The notes beneath the pieces are model-generated. The model searched no databases, had not been told where the DNA came from, and saw only the letters and a program-made list of their open reading frames with translations. Positions 1 to 7,287 of a stretch of DNA of 35,389 bases are shown here, piece by piece. The first letter of the stretch is position 1; every line of letters begins with the position of its first letter. The stretch is from assembly GCF_000696185.1 (NCBI RefSeq), contig NZ_KK853997.1, forward strand, positions 7,888,370 to 7,923,758, written 5' to 3'. The translations under genes and the position numbers were made by a program. The stretch comes from Kitasatospora cheerisanensis KCTC 2395 (GTDB lineage Bacteria; Actinomycetota; Actinomycetes; Streptomycetales; Streptomycetaceae).

Positions 1-123
1 TGCCGCGGGAGGATCCGGCCGGCACCGTCCGCGGGCGGGAGCACGACGGTCGCAGTCCCCGCCCCGGCGCCGCGCCGGCACCGGGCGGCCCGCAGCGGGC
101 CGATGCGGAACCGTTTCTTCGAG

Positions 124-146
124 TTGTCAGTGCTGGTCAGGATGAT
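124..146 (+). promoter_or_regulatory. Putative RecA-NDp (PafBC-type DNA-damage) promoter of ligA
   Basis: TTGTCAGTG at 124-132 is followed by exactly 8 nt and then GATGAT at 141-146. The known LexA-independent DNA-damage promoter of actinobacteria (RecA-NDp, activated by PafBC) has the form tTGTCRgtg-N8-TAnnnT. The upstream element matches completely; the -10 matches at its A and final T but has G instead of the first T. The ATG at 153 lies 7 nt after the -10, so transcription would start at or next to the start codon. This fits the absence of a Shine-Dalgarno sequence. Motif match only. Confidence 0.5.
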
Positions 147-152
147 GTTCCC

Positions 153-2213
153 ATGACGGACACCGCCTCCCCGCTGCTCTCCTCCGCCGACTACGCCGAC
201 GCGGTCGCGGCCGCAGTCGCAGCCTCGGCCGCCTACTACACCGACGGCTCCACGCCGCTCGGCGACGACGAGTACGACGCGCTGCTGCGCGCCATCACCG
301 CGTACGAGGAGGAGCACCCGGGCGAGGTGCTGCCCGACTCGCCGACCGGGAAGGTGGCCGGCGGCGCCGTCCAGGGCGACGTGCCGCACTCCGTTCCGAT
401 GCTCTCGCTCGACAACGTCTTCGACGCCCAGGAGCTGACCGACTGGGCGGCCGGCCTGGAGCGGCGGCTGGGCCGGCCGGTGGCCGGCTGGTGCGTGGAG
501 CCCAAGCTCGACGGGCTCGCCGTCGCCGCCCGCTACCGGGCCGGACGGCTGGTCCAGATGCTCACCCGCGGCGACGGCCTGGCCGGCGAGGACATCACCC
601 ACGCCGCCGACGCCGTCCTCGGCCTGCCCGCCACCCTCACCGAGCCGATCGACGTCGAGCTGCGCGGCGAGGTGCTGCTGACGACCGCTCAGTTCGAGGA
701 GGCGAACCGGATCCGCCTCGCCCACGAGGCGCCCGCCTTCGCCCACCCGCGCAGCGGCGCCGCCGGGACGCTCCGCGCCAAGGACCGCCCGTACCGGATC
801 GAGCTGACCTTCTTCGCCTACGACGCCATCGGCCTCGACCTCGACCTCTCGCACAGCGCCCTGCTCGCCTCGCTGGCCGTGCTCGGCGCCAACACCGCCG
901 CGAGCAGCGCCGCCGCCCCGCTGCGCTGCGAGTCCCTGGACGCCGTCCAGCAGCGCATCGACGAGATCGCCGCCCTGCGCGCGGCCCTGCCCTTCGGCAT
1001 CGACGGCGTGGTGGTCAAGGCCGACACCGCCGCCGACCGGCACCAGGCCGGCAGCGGCTCCCGCGCCCCGCGCTGGGCAGTGGCCCGCAAGCTCGCCGCC
1101 GAGCACAAGGTCACCCGCCTCCTCGACGTGGAGTGGAACGTCGGCCGCACCGGCATCATCGCCCCGCGCGCCGTCCTGGAGCCCGTGGTCATCGACGGCG
1201 TCACCGTCACCTACGCCACCCTGCACAACCCCGCCGACATCACCCGGCGCGACCTGATGCTCGGCGACCTCTGCTACGTCTTCCGGGCCGGCGACGTGAT
1301 CCCGCGCGTCGAGGCCCCGCTCGCCGAGCTGCGCGACGGCAGCCAGACCCCGATCGTCTTCCCCTCCGCCTGCCCGCGCTGCGGCGACGAGATCGACACC
1401 TCCGAGCAGCGCTGGCGCTGCGTCCGGGGCCGGAACTGCCAGGCCGTGGCCTCGGTGATCTACGCGGCCGGCCGCGACCAGCTCGACATCGAGGGACTCG
1501 GCGGCACCCGCGCGATCCAGCTCGTCGAATCCGGCCTGGTCACCGACATCGCCGACCTCTTCACGCTGACCCGGGACCAACTCCTCGCCCTGGACCGGAT
1601 GGGCGAGACCTCCACCGACAACCTGCTGGCCGCCATCGAGACCGCCCGCAGCCAGCCGCTCAACCGGGTGTTCTGCGCCCTCGGCGTCCGGGGCACCGGC
1701 CGCACCATGTCCCGCCGGATCGCCGCCCACTTCGGCTCGCTCGCCGCGATCCGCGCCGCCGACGCCGAAGCCCTCGCCGAGGTCCCCGGCATCGGCACCG
1801 AGAAGGCCCGGGTGGTCGCCGCCGAACTGCTCGAACTCGCCCCGCTCCTCGACAAGCTGACGGAGCAGCAGGTCGGCACCCAGGTCACCGAGCCGCAGCG
1901 CCCCGGCGCGGCGGAGGCCGGGGACGGGGCCGACACCGAGGCGGCGGGCGAGGCCGGCCCGCTCACCGGCGAGGCGGTGGTCGTCACCGGCTCGATGACC
2001 GGCCCGCTCGCCGCCCTCTCCCGCAACGAGATGAACGAACTCGTCGAACGCGCCGGAGGCAAGGCCTCCTCCTCCGTCTCCAAGCGGACCACCCTGCTGG
2101 TCGCCGGCGAGAAGGCCGGTTCCAAGCGCACCAAGGCCGAGGAGCTCGGCATCCGCATCCTCACCCCCGAGGAGTTCGCCGCCCTGCTCGCCGACCACCT
2201 TCCCCAGGACTGA
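153..2213 (+). CDS. ligA: NAD-dependent DNA ligase LigA
   Basis: Seals nicks in duplex DNA during replication and repair, using NAD+ to adenylate its active-site lysine. The 686-residue product has the full LigA layout: N-terminal Ia-like region (about 1-70), adenylation domain with the KLDG motif (Lys118) and FGIDGVVVK further on, OB fold (about 310-390), four-cysteine zinc finger beginning CPRCG and ending CVRGRNC (about 408-430), helix-hairpin-helix repeats (about 440-580) and a C-terminal BRCT domain (about 605-685). No ribosome binding site precedes the ATG; a promoter-like element ends 7 nt upstream, so the mRNA is probably leaderless. Streptomycetes often carry two ligA genes; I cannot tell whether this is the replicative or the accessory copy, but the damage-type promoter would suit a repair role. 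A spacer of low complexity rich in Ala, Gly and Glu precedes the BRCT domain. Confidence 0.95.
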   Translation: MTDTASPLLSSADYADAVAAAVAASAAYYTDGSTPLGDDEYDALLRAITAYEEEHPGEVLPDSPTGKVAGGAVQGDVPHSVPMLSLDNVFDAQELTDWAAGLERRLGRPVAGWCVEPKLDGLAVAARYRAGRLVQMLTRGDGLAGEDITHAADAVLGLPATLTEPIDVELRGEVLLTTAQFEEANRIRLAHEAPAFAHPRSGAAGTLRAKDRPYRIELTFFAYDAIGLDLDLSHSALLASLAVLGANTAASSAAAPLRCESLDAVQQRIDEIAALRAALPFGIDGVVVKADTAADRHQAGSGSRAPRWAVARKLAAEHKVTRLLDVEWNVGRTGIIAPRAVLEPVVIDGVTVTYATLHNPADITRRDLMLGDLCYVFRAGDVIPRVEAPLAELRDGSQTPIVFPSACPRCGDEIDTSEQRWRCVRGRNCQAVASVIYAAGRDQLDIEGLGGTRAIQLVESGLVTDIADLFTLTRDQLLALDRMGETSTDNLLAAIETARSQPLNRVFCALGVRGTGRTMSRRIAAHFGSLAAIRAADAEALAEVPGIGTEKARVVAAELLELAPLLDKLTEQQVGTQVTEPQRPGAAEAGDGADTEAAGEAGPLTGEAVVVTGSMTGPLAALSRNEMNELVERAGGKASSSVSKRTTLLVAGEKAGSKRTKAEELGIRILTPEEFAALLADHLPQD

Positions 2214-2263
2214 TCGGAGGCACCACTTCCGCAGGTCACCCGGCGTTCCCTAAGGTGACGGCC

Positions 2264-2608
2264 ATGACGAACACGGGGAACGACACAACCGACGTGCACA
2301 TCAGCCTGATCGGCGGCACCCGCCTGGAGGGCGAGGCGATCCACACCCGCACCCTGACCGCCTCGCTGGTCGGCGGCGCCGACATCGACCTCACCGACGT
2401 GGACATCCCCGACGGGGCCGAACTGCGCATCACCAAGCTCAGCCTGGTCGGCGGCGTCCACCTCCGGGTCCGCCCCGACGTCCGGGTCCGGGTCACCGGC
2501 ATCCGCCTCGGCGGAGTCAGCGACGACGGCCCGACCGTCGCCGGCGGCCCCACCGTGCACGTCGCGGCCTGGGGACTGGTGGGCGGGGTGCGGGTCAGCC
2601 GCGACTGA
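2264..2608 (+). CDS. Small LiaF-like (cell-wall-active antibiotic response) protein
   Basis: A 114-residue protein made of repeating short beta strands with the recurring pattern S-L-[IV]-G-G, seen at HISLIGGT, ASLVGGAD, LSLVGGVH and WGLVGGVR. This periodic GG pattern is typical of the C-terminal domain of LiaF-like proteins (DUF2154), predicted to form a beta-solenoid; the DUF1707 and membrane parts found in longer relatives are absent, and there is no signal peptide. The gene starts 50 nt after the ligA stop on the same strand and may be co-transcribed with it. The ribosome binding site is weak (AAGGTGACGGCC before ATG). The last codons (Val-Ser-Arg-Asp-stop) lie in a sequence that is repeated 244 bp downstream. 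Function unknown; envelope stress is an inference from the family. Confidence 0.7.
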   Translation: MTNTGNDTTDVHISLIGGTRLEGEAIHTRTLTASLVGGADIDLTDVDIPDGAELRITKLSLVGGVHLRVRPDVRVRVTGIRLGGVSDDGPTVAGGPTVHVAAWGLVGGVRVSRD

Positions 2609-2864
2609 CCTGCCGTCAGGGCTACCCGGACCGGCGGCGGCTGACGGCCCGGCAGGGACGGTGGGCGACGGGTCGTCAGGCGCCGGGGCTTGCCCTGGGC
2701 GCGGAGTCGGGATGCGATGCCCGGGAGCCGGGAGCCGGGAGCCGGGAGCCGGGAGCCGGGAGCCGGGAGCCGGGAGCCGGGAGTCGGGAGTCGGGAGCCG
2801 GGAGCCGGGTGATCGGGGGCGGGCGGGTCCGGCTGGGTCCGGCCGCGACTGACTTGCCGTCAGG
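2598..2864 (+). repeat. 23-bp direct repeat flanking a heptamer array
   Basis: The sequence at 2598-2620, covering the end and stop codon of the LiaF-like gene, recurs at 2842-2864 with one mismatch (C/T) in 23 positions. Both copies contain a small hairpin, CTGAC-loop-GTCAG. The copies are 244 bp apart and bracket the CCGGGAG tandem array. This could be the footprint of a local duplication. Confidence 0.75.
2721..2811 (+). repeat. Tandem array of the heptamer CCGGGAG (about 13 units)
   Basis: Nine perfect CCGGGAG units at 2721-2783 are followed by two TCGGGAG units (2784-2797), one CCGGGAG and a decayed CCGGGTG. The array lies between the convergent ends of the LiaF-like gene and the gene at 2896-3573. 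An open frame runs through it, but its translation is only an iterated Gly-Ser-Arg-Glu-Pro-type peptide with no ribosome binding site, so it is not called as a gene. Such arrays expand and contract by polymerase slippage. Confidence 0.95.
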
Positions 2865-2895
2865 ACGCGCCGGGCGGAACCGGTTGGATGCCCCG

Positions 2896-3573
2896 TCAGG
2901 CGGCGGACGGGCCGTGGGCGCGGAGCTGGGGCTCGATGCCCGGGGGGCGGTGCCAGGTGAGGTGGAGGCCGGTGGCGGCCAGGGCGACGCCGAGGGCGTG
3001 CCGGACCGCGTCCCGGACGGCGGGGCGAAGGGCCGCGGGGAGACGGGGGGAGGGGTTCCAGCCGAGGTCGGGGAGACCCGTCGGCGTGCAGGCGGTCAGC
3101 GTGATGCCGGCCGCGCCCGGGCGGGTGGCCAGCGGCAGGCCGGCCAGCGCCGCGCTGCGCCGCACGGCCGTGACCAGCTCGGCCCGGACCGCCGGATCCA
3201 CCGGCGGCAGCGCGGAGTAGGGCACCGGCGGCGCGGCGGCCGGCAGACCGGCGGCGGCACGCACCGTGGTGAGTTCCGCGTCCAGACCGAGGGCCGGGAG
3301 GAACTCGGCGAGGGCGTTCTCCACGGCGTCGGCGACCAGTTGACGGGTCGCCGCCGCCGGGTTCTCGCCGCCCGCCGTCGCCGCGTCCTCCAGCCGGGGT
3401 GAGGCCAGCCAGTGCAGCACGACCGCCCCGGCCGCCGGGTCCGGCGCCAGGCGGACGCCCGGCCCGTGGCCGCCGTGCGCGACCGGGAGGCCGGCCAGCA
3501 GCAGGGCCTCCGTCACCCGGTCCGCCAGCACCGGATCGAGGCCGGCTCCCGTCCCTGCCGCGAGCGTGCTCAC
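2896..3573 (-). CDS. Hypothetical protein, 225 aa
   Basis: I do not recognise the family. The GTG start at 3573 is preceded on the minus strand by GGAGGAGGGGTCAGG, a good ribosome binding site, and the frame has the strong third-position GC expected of a real gene. The product is rich in Ala, Leu and Pro, has no clear signal peptide or membrane span, and appears to hold two similar halves: LDPVLADRVTEALLLAGLPVA near residue 12 and VDPAVRAELVTAVRRSAALAG in the middle both look like a helix followed by a strand. Its end faces the LiaF-like gene across the heptamer array, and the EF-hand gene lies about 100 bp upstream on the same strand, so the two may form an operon. Confidence 0.6.
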   Translation of the reverse strand: MSTLAAGTGAGLDPVLADRVTEALLLAGLPVAHGGHGPGVRLAPDPAAGAVVLHWLASPRLEDAATAGGENPAAATRQLVADAVENALAEFLPALGLDAELTTVRAAAGLPAAAPPVPYSALPPVDPAVRAELVTAVRRSAALAGLPLATRPGAAGITLTACTPTGLPDLGWNPSPRLPAALRPAVRDAVRHALGVALAATGLHLTWHRPPGIEPQLRAHGPSAA

Positions 3574-3673
3574 CCTGACCCCTCCTCCACGGTGCGGACG
3601 GCCGGTGCCGCCCGCGGAGAGGGTATCCGTGAACGCGTCAATTCCGACAGCGTTCCGAACAGTTGAGCGCCGG

Positions 3674-4258
3674 TCAGGCCCGCGCCGCCGGGACCGGCCC
3701 GCAGAGCAGGTTGCCCGGGTCGGCCGGGTTGTCGCTGATCCAGAACTGCGCCCACAGCAGGGCGAACTCGGACCGCCCGAGGAAGCCGTCGCCGTCCCGG
3801 TCGAGCACCTCGAACACGTCCGCGGTGTCGATCGCCCGGCCGTGCCAGGTGTTGACCAGCCGGTGGTGCTCGGCGGGCGAGATCCGGCCGTCGCCGTCCT
3901 CGTCCACCGCGTCGAAGACCGCGTCGGCGGTGGCGTTGACGGCGTCCAGCATCGCGGGCGGCCGGTCGACCATGGCAAGGATCTCGTCCAGGTCCACCCT
4001 GCCGTCGTTGTCGCGGTCGGCGGCCGCGGACAGGCGCTCCCACCAAGCGAGCATCACCTCGGTGACCTGCGCGGTCAGTTCGGGATCGGCGGCCACCCGG
4101 GGAAGACGGTGCCAGCGCTCCGCGAGGTCCTGGAAGTCGTCCCGGTCGAGGCAGCCGTTCCGATCCGTGTCGAACGCCGCGAACATGGTGGTGAGTTTGG
4201 CGCGCTGGAACTCGCTGGCCACGGGACGGTGCCTCTCGCTCGGGGGTGTTGCCGCCAT
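3674..4258 (-). CDS. EF-hand calcium-binding protein (calerythrin-like)
   Basis: A soluble, calmodulin-like cytoplasmic protein with four EF-hand loops: DTDRNGCLDRDDF, DRDNDGRVDLDEI, DEDGDGRISPAEH and DRDGDGFLGRSEF. Each has acidic or polar ligands at loop positions 1, 3 and 5, Gly at 6 and an acidic residue at or near 12; the third ends in His and may bind calcium weakly. The length (194 aa) and the helix-loop-helix spacing match the calerythrin/CabC-type proteins of actinomycetes, which buffer or sense Ca2+ and in streptomycetes affect aerial growth. The ATG at 4258 follows GGTGGAGAAGC; a GTG at 4222, giving VASEFQRAKL as the start, is an equally good choice because homologues usually begin near that sequence. 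It reads toward the gene at 2896-3573. Confidence 0.9.
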   Translation of the reverse strand: MAATPPSERHRPVASEFQRAKLTTMFAAFDTDRNGCLDRDDFQDLAERWHRLPRVAADPELTAQVTEVMLAWWERLSAAADRDNDGRVDLDEILAMVDRPPAMLDAVNATADAVFDAVDEDGDGRISPAEHHRLVNTWHGRAIDTADVFEVLDRDGDGFLGRSEFALLWAQFWISDNPADPGNLLCGPVPAARA

Positions 4259-4504
4259 GCTTCTCCACCGGCCGCGCCTCCGGCACCTCCGGCGCAGGCG
4301 CACCGGGCGCGACAGCCGTCCTGCTCCGCTCCGGGGGCGCGGGAGCGGCACCGCGCGCGGGCACTCGTTCGGGGCAGCCCCCGGCCCGTGCAAGGCCCGG
4401 ATGAACGCCGCTGTCATCGGTCGTCCATCGGAGGTTTATCGCGAGGTCGCACAGTGGTGACACGGCAGCCGGACGGACCGGCCGCCACTCCGGGGGGAGA
4501 AACC

Positions 4505-5020
4505 ATGGGAACCCGCATTCGCCTGGCCGGCGCGCTCACCGCCGCCGCCGCACTGGCCCTCACGCTGACCGGCACCGCCACCGCCGCGACCGCCGACACC
4601 GCCAAGGCGCCCGCCGCCGAGCAGGCCGCCGCCAAGCCGGCCCTCGCGAGCGCCGCCCGCAGCACCACCGTCAAGCTGAACAACTGGACCGGCTGCACCC
4701 TCACCCGCGAGAACTGGTGGCTCTCGCACGGCATCTGGACCTACGAGCCGCCGGTGCGCATCTACGACGGCCAGCAGGGCAGCTGGGCCTCCGAGTCGAA
4801 CGGCTTCGCCACCGGCACCGAGGGCTACGCCCGGTTCTACGCCGACAACTGCGCCAACGCGCTGCTGAACAGCCGGATCATCCAGGTCCACTGGAACAAC
4901 CCGTACGTCGGCTCCAACAGCTACGACTCCAACGGCACCGACCTCAAGTTCTACGTCCCGCAGCCGGCCGGCGGCGGCGGCAACAACGCCACCGCCGAGT
5001 TCTCCGCCTGGGGCCGCTGA
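4505..5020 (+). CDS. Secreted ET79/aegerolysin-like protein
   Basis: A 171-residue exported protein. Residues 1-30 form a Sec-type signal peptide (positively charged MGTRIR, Ala/Leu-rich core, cleavage probably near TATAA). The mature part has the sequence style of the Bacillus thuringiensis crystal protein ET79 / aegerolysin-like family: a start like VKLNNWTGCTLTR, then PPVRIYDGQQGSWASES and GFATGTEGYARFYADN, with Gly/Trp/Ser-rich beta strands. Family members are small beta-sandwich proteins; some bind membrane lipids or take part in pore formation with a partner protein. The ATG follows GGGGGGAGAAACC. A strong hairpin terminator directly after the stop suggests a single-gene transcript. No MACPF partner is visible nearby. 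The family call is from pattern recall and needs a profile search. Confidence 0.7.
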   Translation: MGTRIRLAGALTAAAALALTLTGTATAATADTAKAPAAEQAAAKPALASAARSTTVKLNNWTGCTLTRENWWLSHGIWTYEPPVRIYDGQQGSWASESNGFATGTEGYARFYADNCANALLNSRIIQVHWNNPYVGSNSYDSNGTDLKFYVPQPAGGGGNNATAEFSAWGR

Positions 5021-5027
5021 CCGCCCG

Positions 5028-5078
5028 CACGACCCCGGGAGCCACCCCACTGGGGGGCGGGGGCGCTCCCGGGTCGTG
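5028..5078 (+). terminator. Hairpin terminator after the ET79-like gene
   Basis: CACGACCCCGGGAGC at 5028-5042 pairs with GCTCCCGGGTCGTG at 5065-5078, with one bulged C and a 22-nt loop. There is no U tract, as is usual in actinomycetes. Downstream, 5071-5140 continues as degenerate copies of a GGGTCGTGACGGGC-like unit; apart from that and a short direct repeat I see nothing up to the cyclophilin gene. Confidence 0.75.
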
Positions 5079-5202
5079 ACGGGCCACGACGGGCGGTGAC
5101 GGGACGCGGCGGGTCGTGACAGGCCGTCAAGGGGCGGACAAGGGTGCGACCACTGCGTTTCCGGGGTGTGGGTGGGGCCCGAGTGGGCAGGTATGGCAGG
5201 TC

Positions 5203-5229
5203 CCTGATCAACGCCGATGCCTGATCAAC
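5203..5229 (+). repeat. Direct repeat CCTGATCAAC just upstream of the cyclophilin gene
   Basis: CCTGATCAAC occurs at 5203-5212 and again at 5220-5229, 17 bp start to start. Each copy contains the palindrome TGATCA. The pair ends 20 bp before the chosen ATG at 5250. The position would suit a regulator or an unusual 5' leader, but no regulator is known to me for it. Confidence 0.5.
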
Positions 5230-5249
5230 TCCACTGCGAAGGCTGCCAG

Positions 5250-5924
5250 ATGAAGATGAAGCGCAAGTCCTGGGCGCTGCTCACCGCCCTGTCCACCCTG
5301 CCGCTCGCCCTGTCCACCACCGCGGCGGCCGCCGCCGAACCGACGGCCGCCGCGACCGCCGGCAGCGGATGCGTGTACTCGCCCGCCGTGCCCGCGGACA
5401 ACTTCAAGGGCATCCCGGTGTTCGACGCCAAGAAGGCCGCCAAGCCGTACAACGCCGTCCTGCGCACCACCCAGGGGACCATCACCTTCAAGGCGCTGAC
5501 CGACAAGGCCCCGTGCACCACTTTCTCGTTCCGCTTCCTCGCCGAGAAGGGCTACTACGACCGCACCCACTGCCACCGCCTCACCACCCAGCGCCTGTAC
5601 GTGCTGCAGTGCGGCGACCCGACCGGCACCGGAAGCGGCGGGCCCGGCTACTCCTTCCCCGACGAGAACCTCGACGGGGCGACCTACCCCGCCGGCACCG
5701 TCGCGATGGCCAACGCCGGGCCGAACACCAACGGCAGCCAGTTCTTCTTCGTCTGGAAGGACACCAAGCTCTCGCCCAACTACACCCCGTTCGGCCAGGT
5801 CACCTCCGGACTCGACGTGCTGCAGAAGATCGCGGCCGGCGGCGAGGACGACCAGAACGCCCCGGGCGACGGCTTCCCGACCCTGCGCGTCGACTTCCGC
5901 AAGGTCTCCATCTCCAGCCACTGA
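5250..5924 (+). CDS. Secreted cyclophilin-type peptidyl-prolyl cis-trans isomerase
   Basis: Catalyses cis-trans isomerisation of Xaa-Pro bonds, here probably helping exported proteins fold outside the membrane. Starting at ATG 5250 (GAAGG 8 nt upstream), the 224-residue product has a typical signal peptide: MKMKRK, a Leu/Thr-rich core and an Ala-rich cleavage region. A farther upstream in-frame ATG at 5217 would place eleven unlikely residues before the signal peptide. Cyclophilin motifs are present: CHRL (the catalytic Arg), LQCGD, the GTGSGGPGYSF loop, AMANAGPNTNGSQFFF and FGQV. The tryptophan of human cyclophilin A that contacts cyclosporin is not present at the expected place (KLSPNYTPFG), as in many bacterial forms. 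A GC hairpin ends the gene, so it is likely monocistronic. Confidence 0.9.
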   Translation: MKMKRKSWALLTALSTLPLALSTTAAAAAEPTAAATAGSGCVYSPAVPADNFKGIPVFDAKKAAKPYNAVLRTTQGTITFKALTDKAPCTTFSFRFLAEKGYYDRTHCHRLTTQRLYVLQCGDPTGTGSGGPGYSFPDENLDGATYPAGTVAMANAGPNTNGSQFFFVWKDTKLSPNYTPFGQVTSGLDVLQKIAAGGEDDQNAPGDGFPTLRVDFRKVSISSH

Positions 5925-5936
5925 CCGACCGGCCCC

Positions 5937-5963
5937 GGCCCGCCGCGCACCCCGCGGCGGGCC
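5937..5963 (+). terminator. Hairpin terminator after the cyclophilin gene
   Basis: A perfect 11-bp stem, GGCCCGCCGCG at 5937-5947 pairing with CGCGGCGGGCC at 5953-5963, with a 5-nt loop, begins 12 nt after the stop codon. No U tract. Confidence 0.8.
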
Positions 5964-6105
5964 CGCCCGCGCGTGCGCGCCGACGTGCCCGCCCCGCGCG
6001 TGTACACCGGCCGGCTGCCGGCGGAGGCTTGACGGTGCGCCGGCCGGTCCGGGAAGCTCCCGAACGGTCTCGCGGCGGACGTCCGCGAGCGGCGGGAGGA
6101 GCAGG

Positions 6106-7139
6106 ATGCGCTACTCGGGAATCGCCTGGACCGGCTCCGGCTTCGACCTCGCCGTGCTCGACGAGGACGGCCGCCCGGCCGCCCCGCCGGCCCGGTTCGC
6201 GGCCGCCCGGACGGACGCCCTCACCGGCCACCTGCTGCGCCTGGAACGGGAGTTCGCGGCGTCCGGGGAGAGCCTGCTGACGGTGATCGACTCCACCAAC
6301 GGCATCCTCGACGGCCGCCTGATCGGCGCCGGACTGGCCGTGGGCCGGGCCGACCCGTGGGTGCTGCCGCCCCGCTCCGGGTTCGGCTCCGTCCCCGCCG
6401 AGGAACTCGCCCTGGCCGCGGCCCGCGACCCGGCCGCCGTGGTCCGGCTGAGCGCCGAGACCGGCACGCTCGCCGGCCGCGACCCGGAGCCGGCCACCGA
6501 CCCCGGCCTCCTGGACCGGCTGCACCGGGCCGGGCGCTGGCTGTCCTCCGGCGACCGCGAACGCCCCGTGGTCGCCCTCACCTTCGACGACGGCCCGAAC
6601 CCGCCGCACACCGGCCGGATCCTCGACCTGCTCGACCGGTACGGCGTCCCCGCGACCTTCTTCTGCGTCGGCCTGCACGCCCTCCCGCACCCCGCCGAAC
6701 TCGAGCGGATGGCCGCCGCCGGCCACCAGATCGCCAACCACTCCTGGTCCCACCCCTACCTGCCCGACCTCACCCGCGGCGAACTGCTCGCCCAACTCGC
6801 CCGCACCGACGAGGCGATCGGCGCCACCGTCGGCGCGGACGGCGGCCCGCGGATGTTCCGGCCCCCGTACGGCTCGCGCACCCCCGCGGTGCTGCGCCGG
6901 CTCACCGGGAGCGGGGCCACCGTGGTGCTGTGGGACGTCGAGGCGTCCGACTGGACGCTGCCCGGCGCCGCGGCGATCACCCGCGCCGTGCTCGAACGGG
7001 CCCGCCCCGGGTCGGTGGTCCTGCTGCACGACGGCGGCGGCGACCGCTCGCAGACCGTCGAGGCGCTGCCCGGGGTGATCGAGGCCTGCTCGCCCGCGGC
7101 TACGGATTCGCCCGGGTCGACGCCCTGCCCCGTTCCTGA
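6106..7139 (+). CDS. Polysaccharide deacetylase (NodB homology), frame break near the C-terminus
   Basis: A predicted metal-dependent carbohydrate esterase (family CE4) that removes acetyl groups from N-acetylated sugars such as peptidoglycan or chitin oligomers. The NodB motifs are complete: TFDDGPN (Asp161/Asp162), HSWSHPYL (metal-binding His pair), RPPYGSR, WDVEASDW and VVLLHDGG. No signal peptide or membrane span is visible, unusual for a wall enzyme. Residues 1-150 form an additional domain I do not recognise (MRYSGIAWTGSGFDLAVLDE...). The ATG follows GGGAGGAGCAGG. The frame as written runs on to 7515, but the natural ending (RGYGFARVDALPRS, stop at 7137-7139) lies in another frame; restoring one C near 7085 (GAGGCCTGCTC to GAGGCCCTGCTC) joins them into 344 residues. 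The catalytic domain is unaffected. Confidence 0.85.
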
Positions 7140-7287
7140 CGCACCGTCACCCGACCGCCCGGCCGCCGTTGGTGTGTTCGGGTGGTTGGCGGCCGGTGCC
7201 GGGTGTCGTGCGGCGTCCGGGCGGCGGCCAGGGTGTTGGTTGTTGCCTGGTCCGGGCGTCGTCGTGCCCGCCGATGCGGAGGGCGCA

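Noticed and set aside
2661..2852. A small open frame with an iterated Gly-Ser-Arg-Glu-Pro peptide
   Set aside because: It is just the heptamer array translated; no ribosome binding site and no codon bias of a gene.
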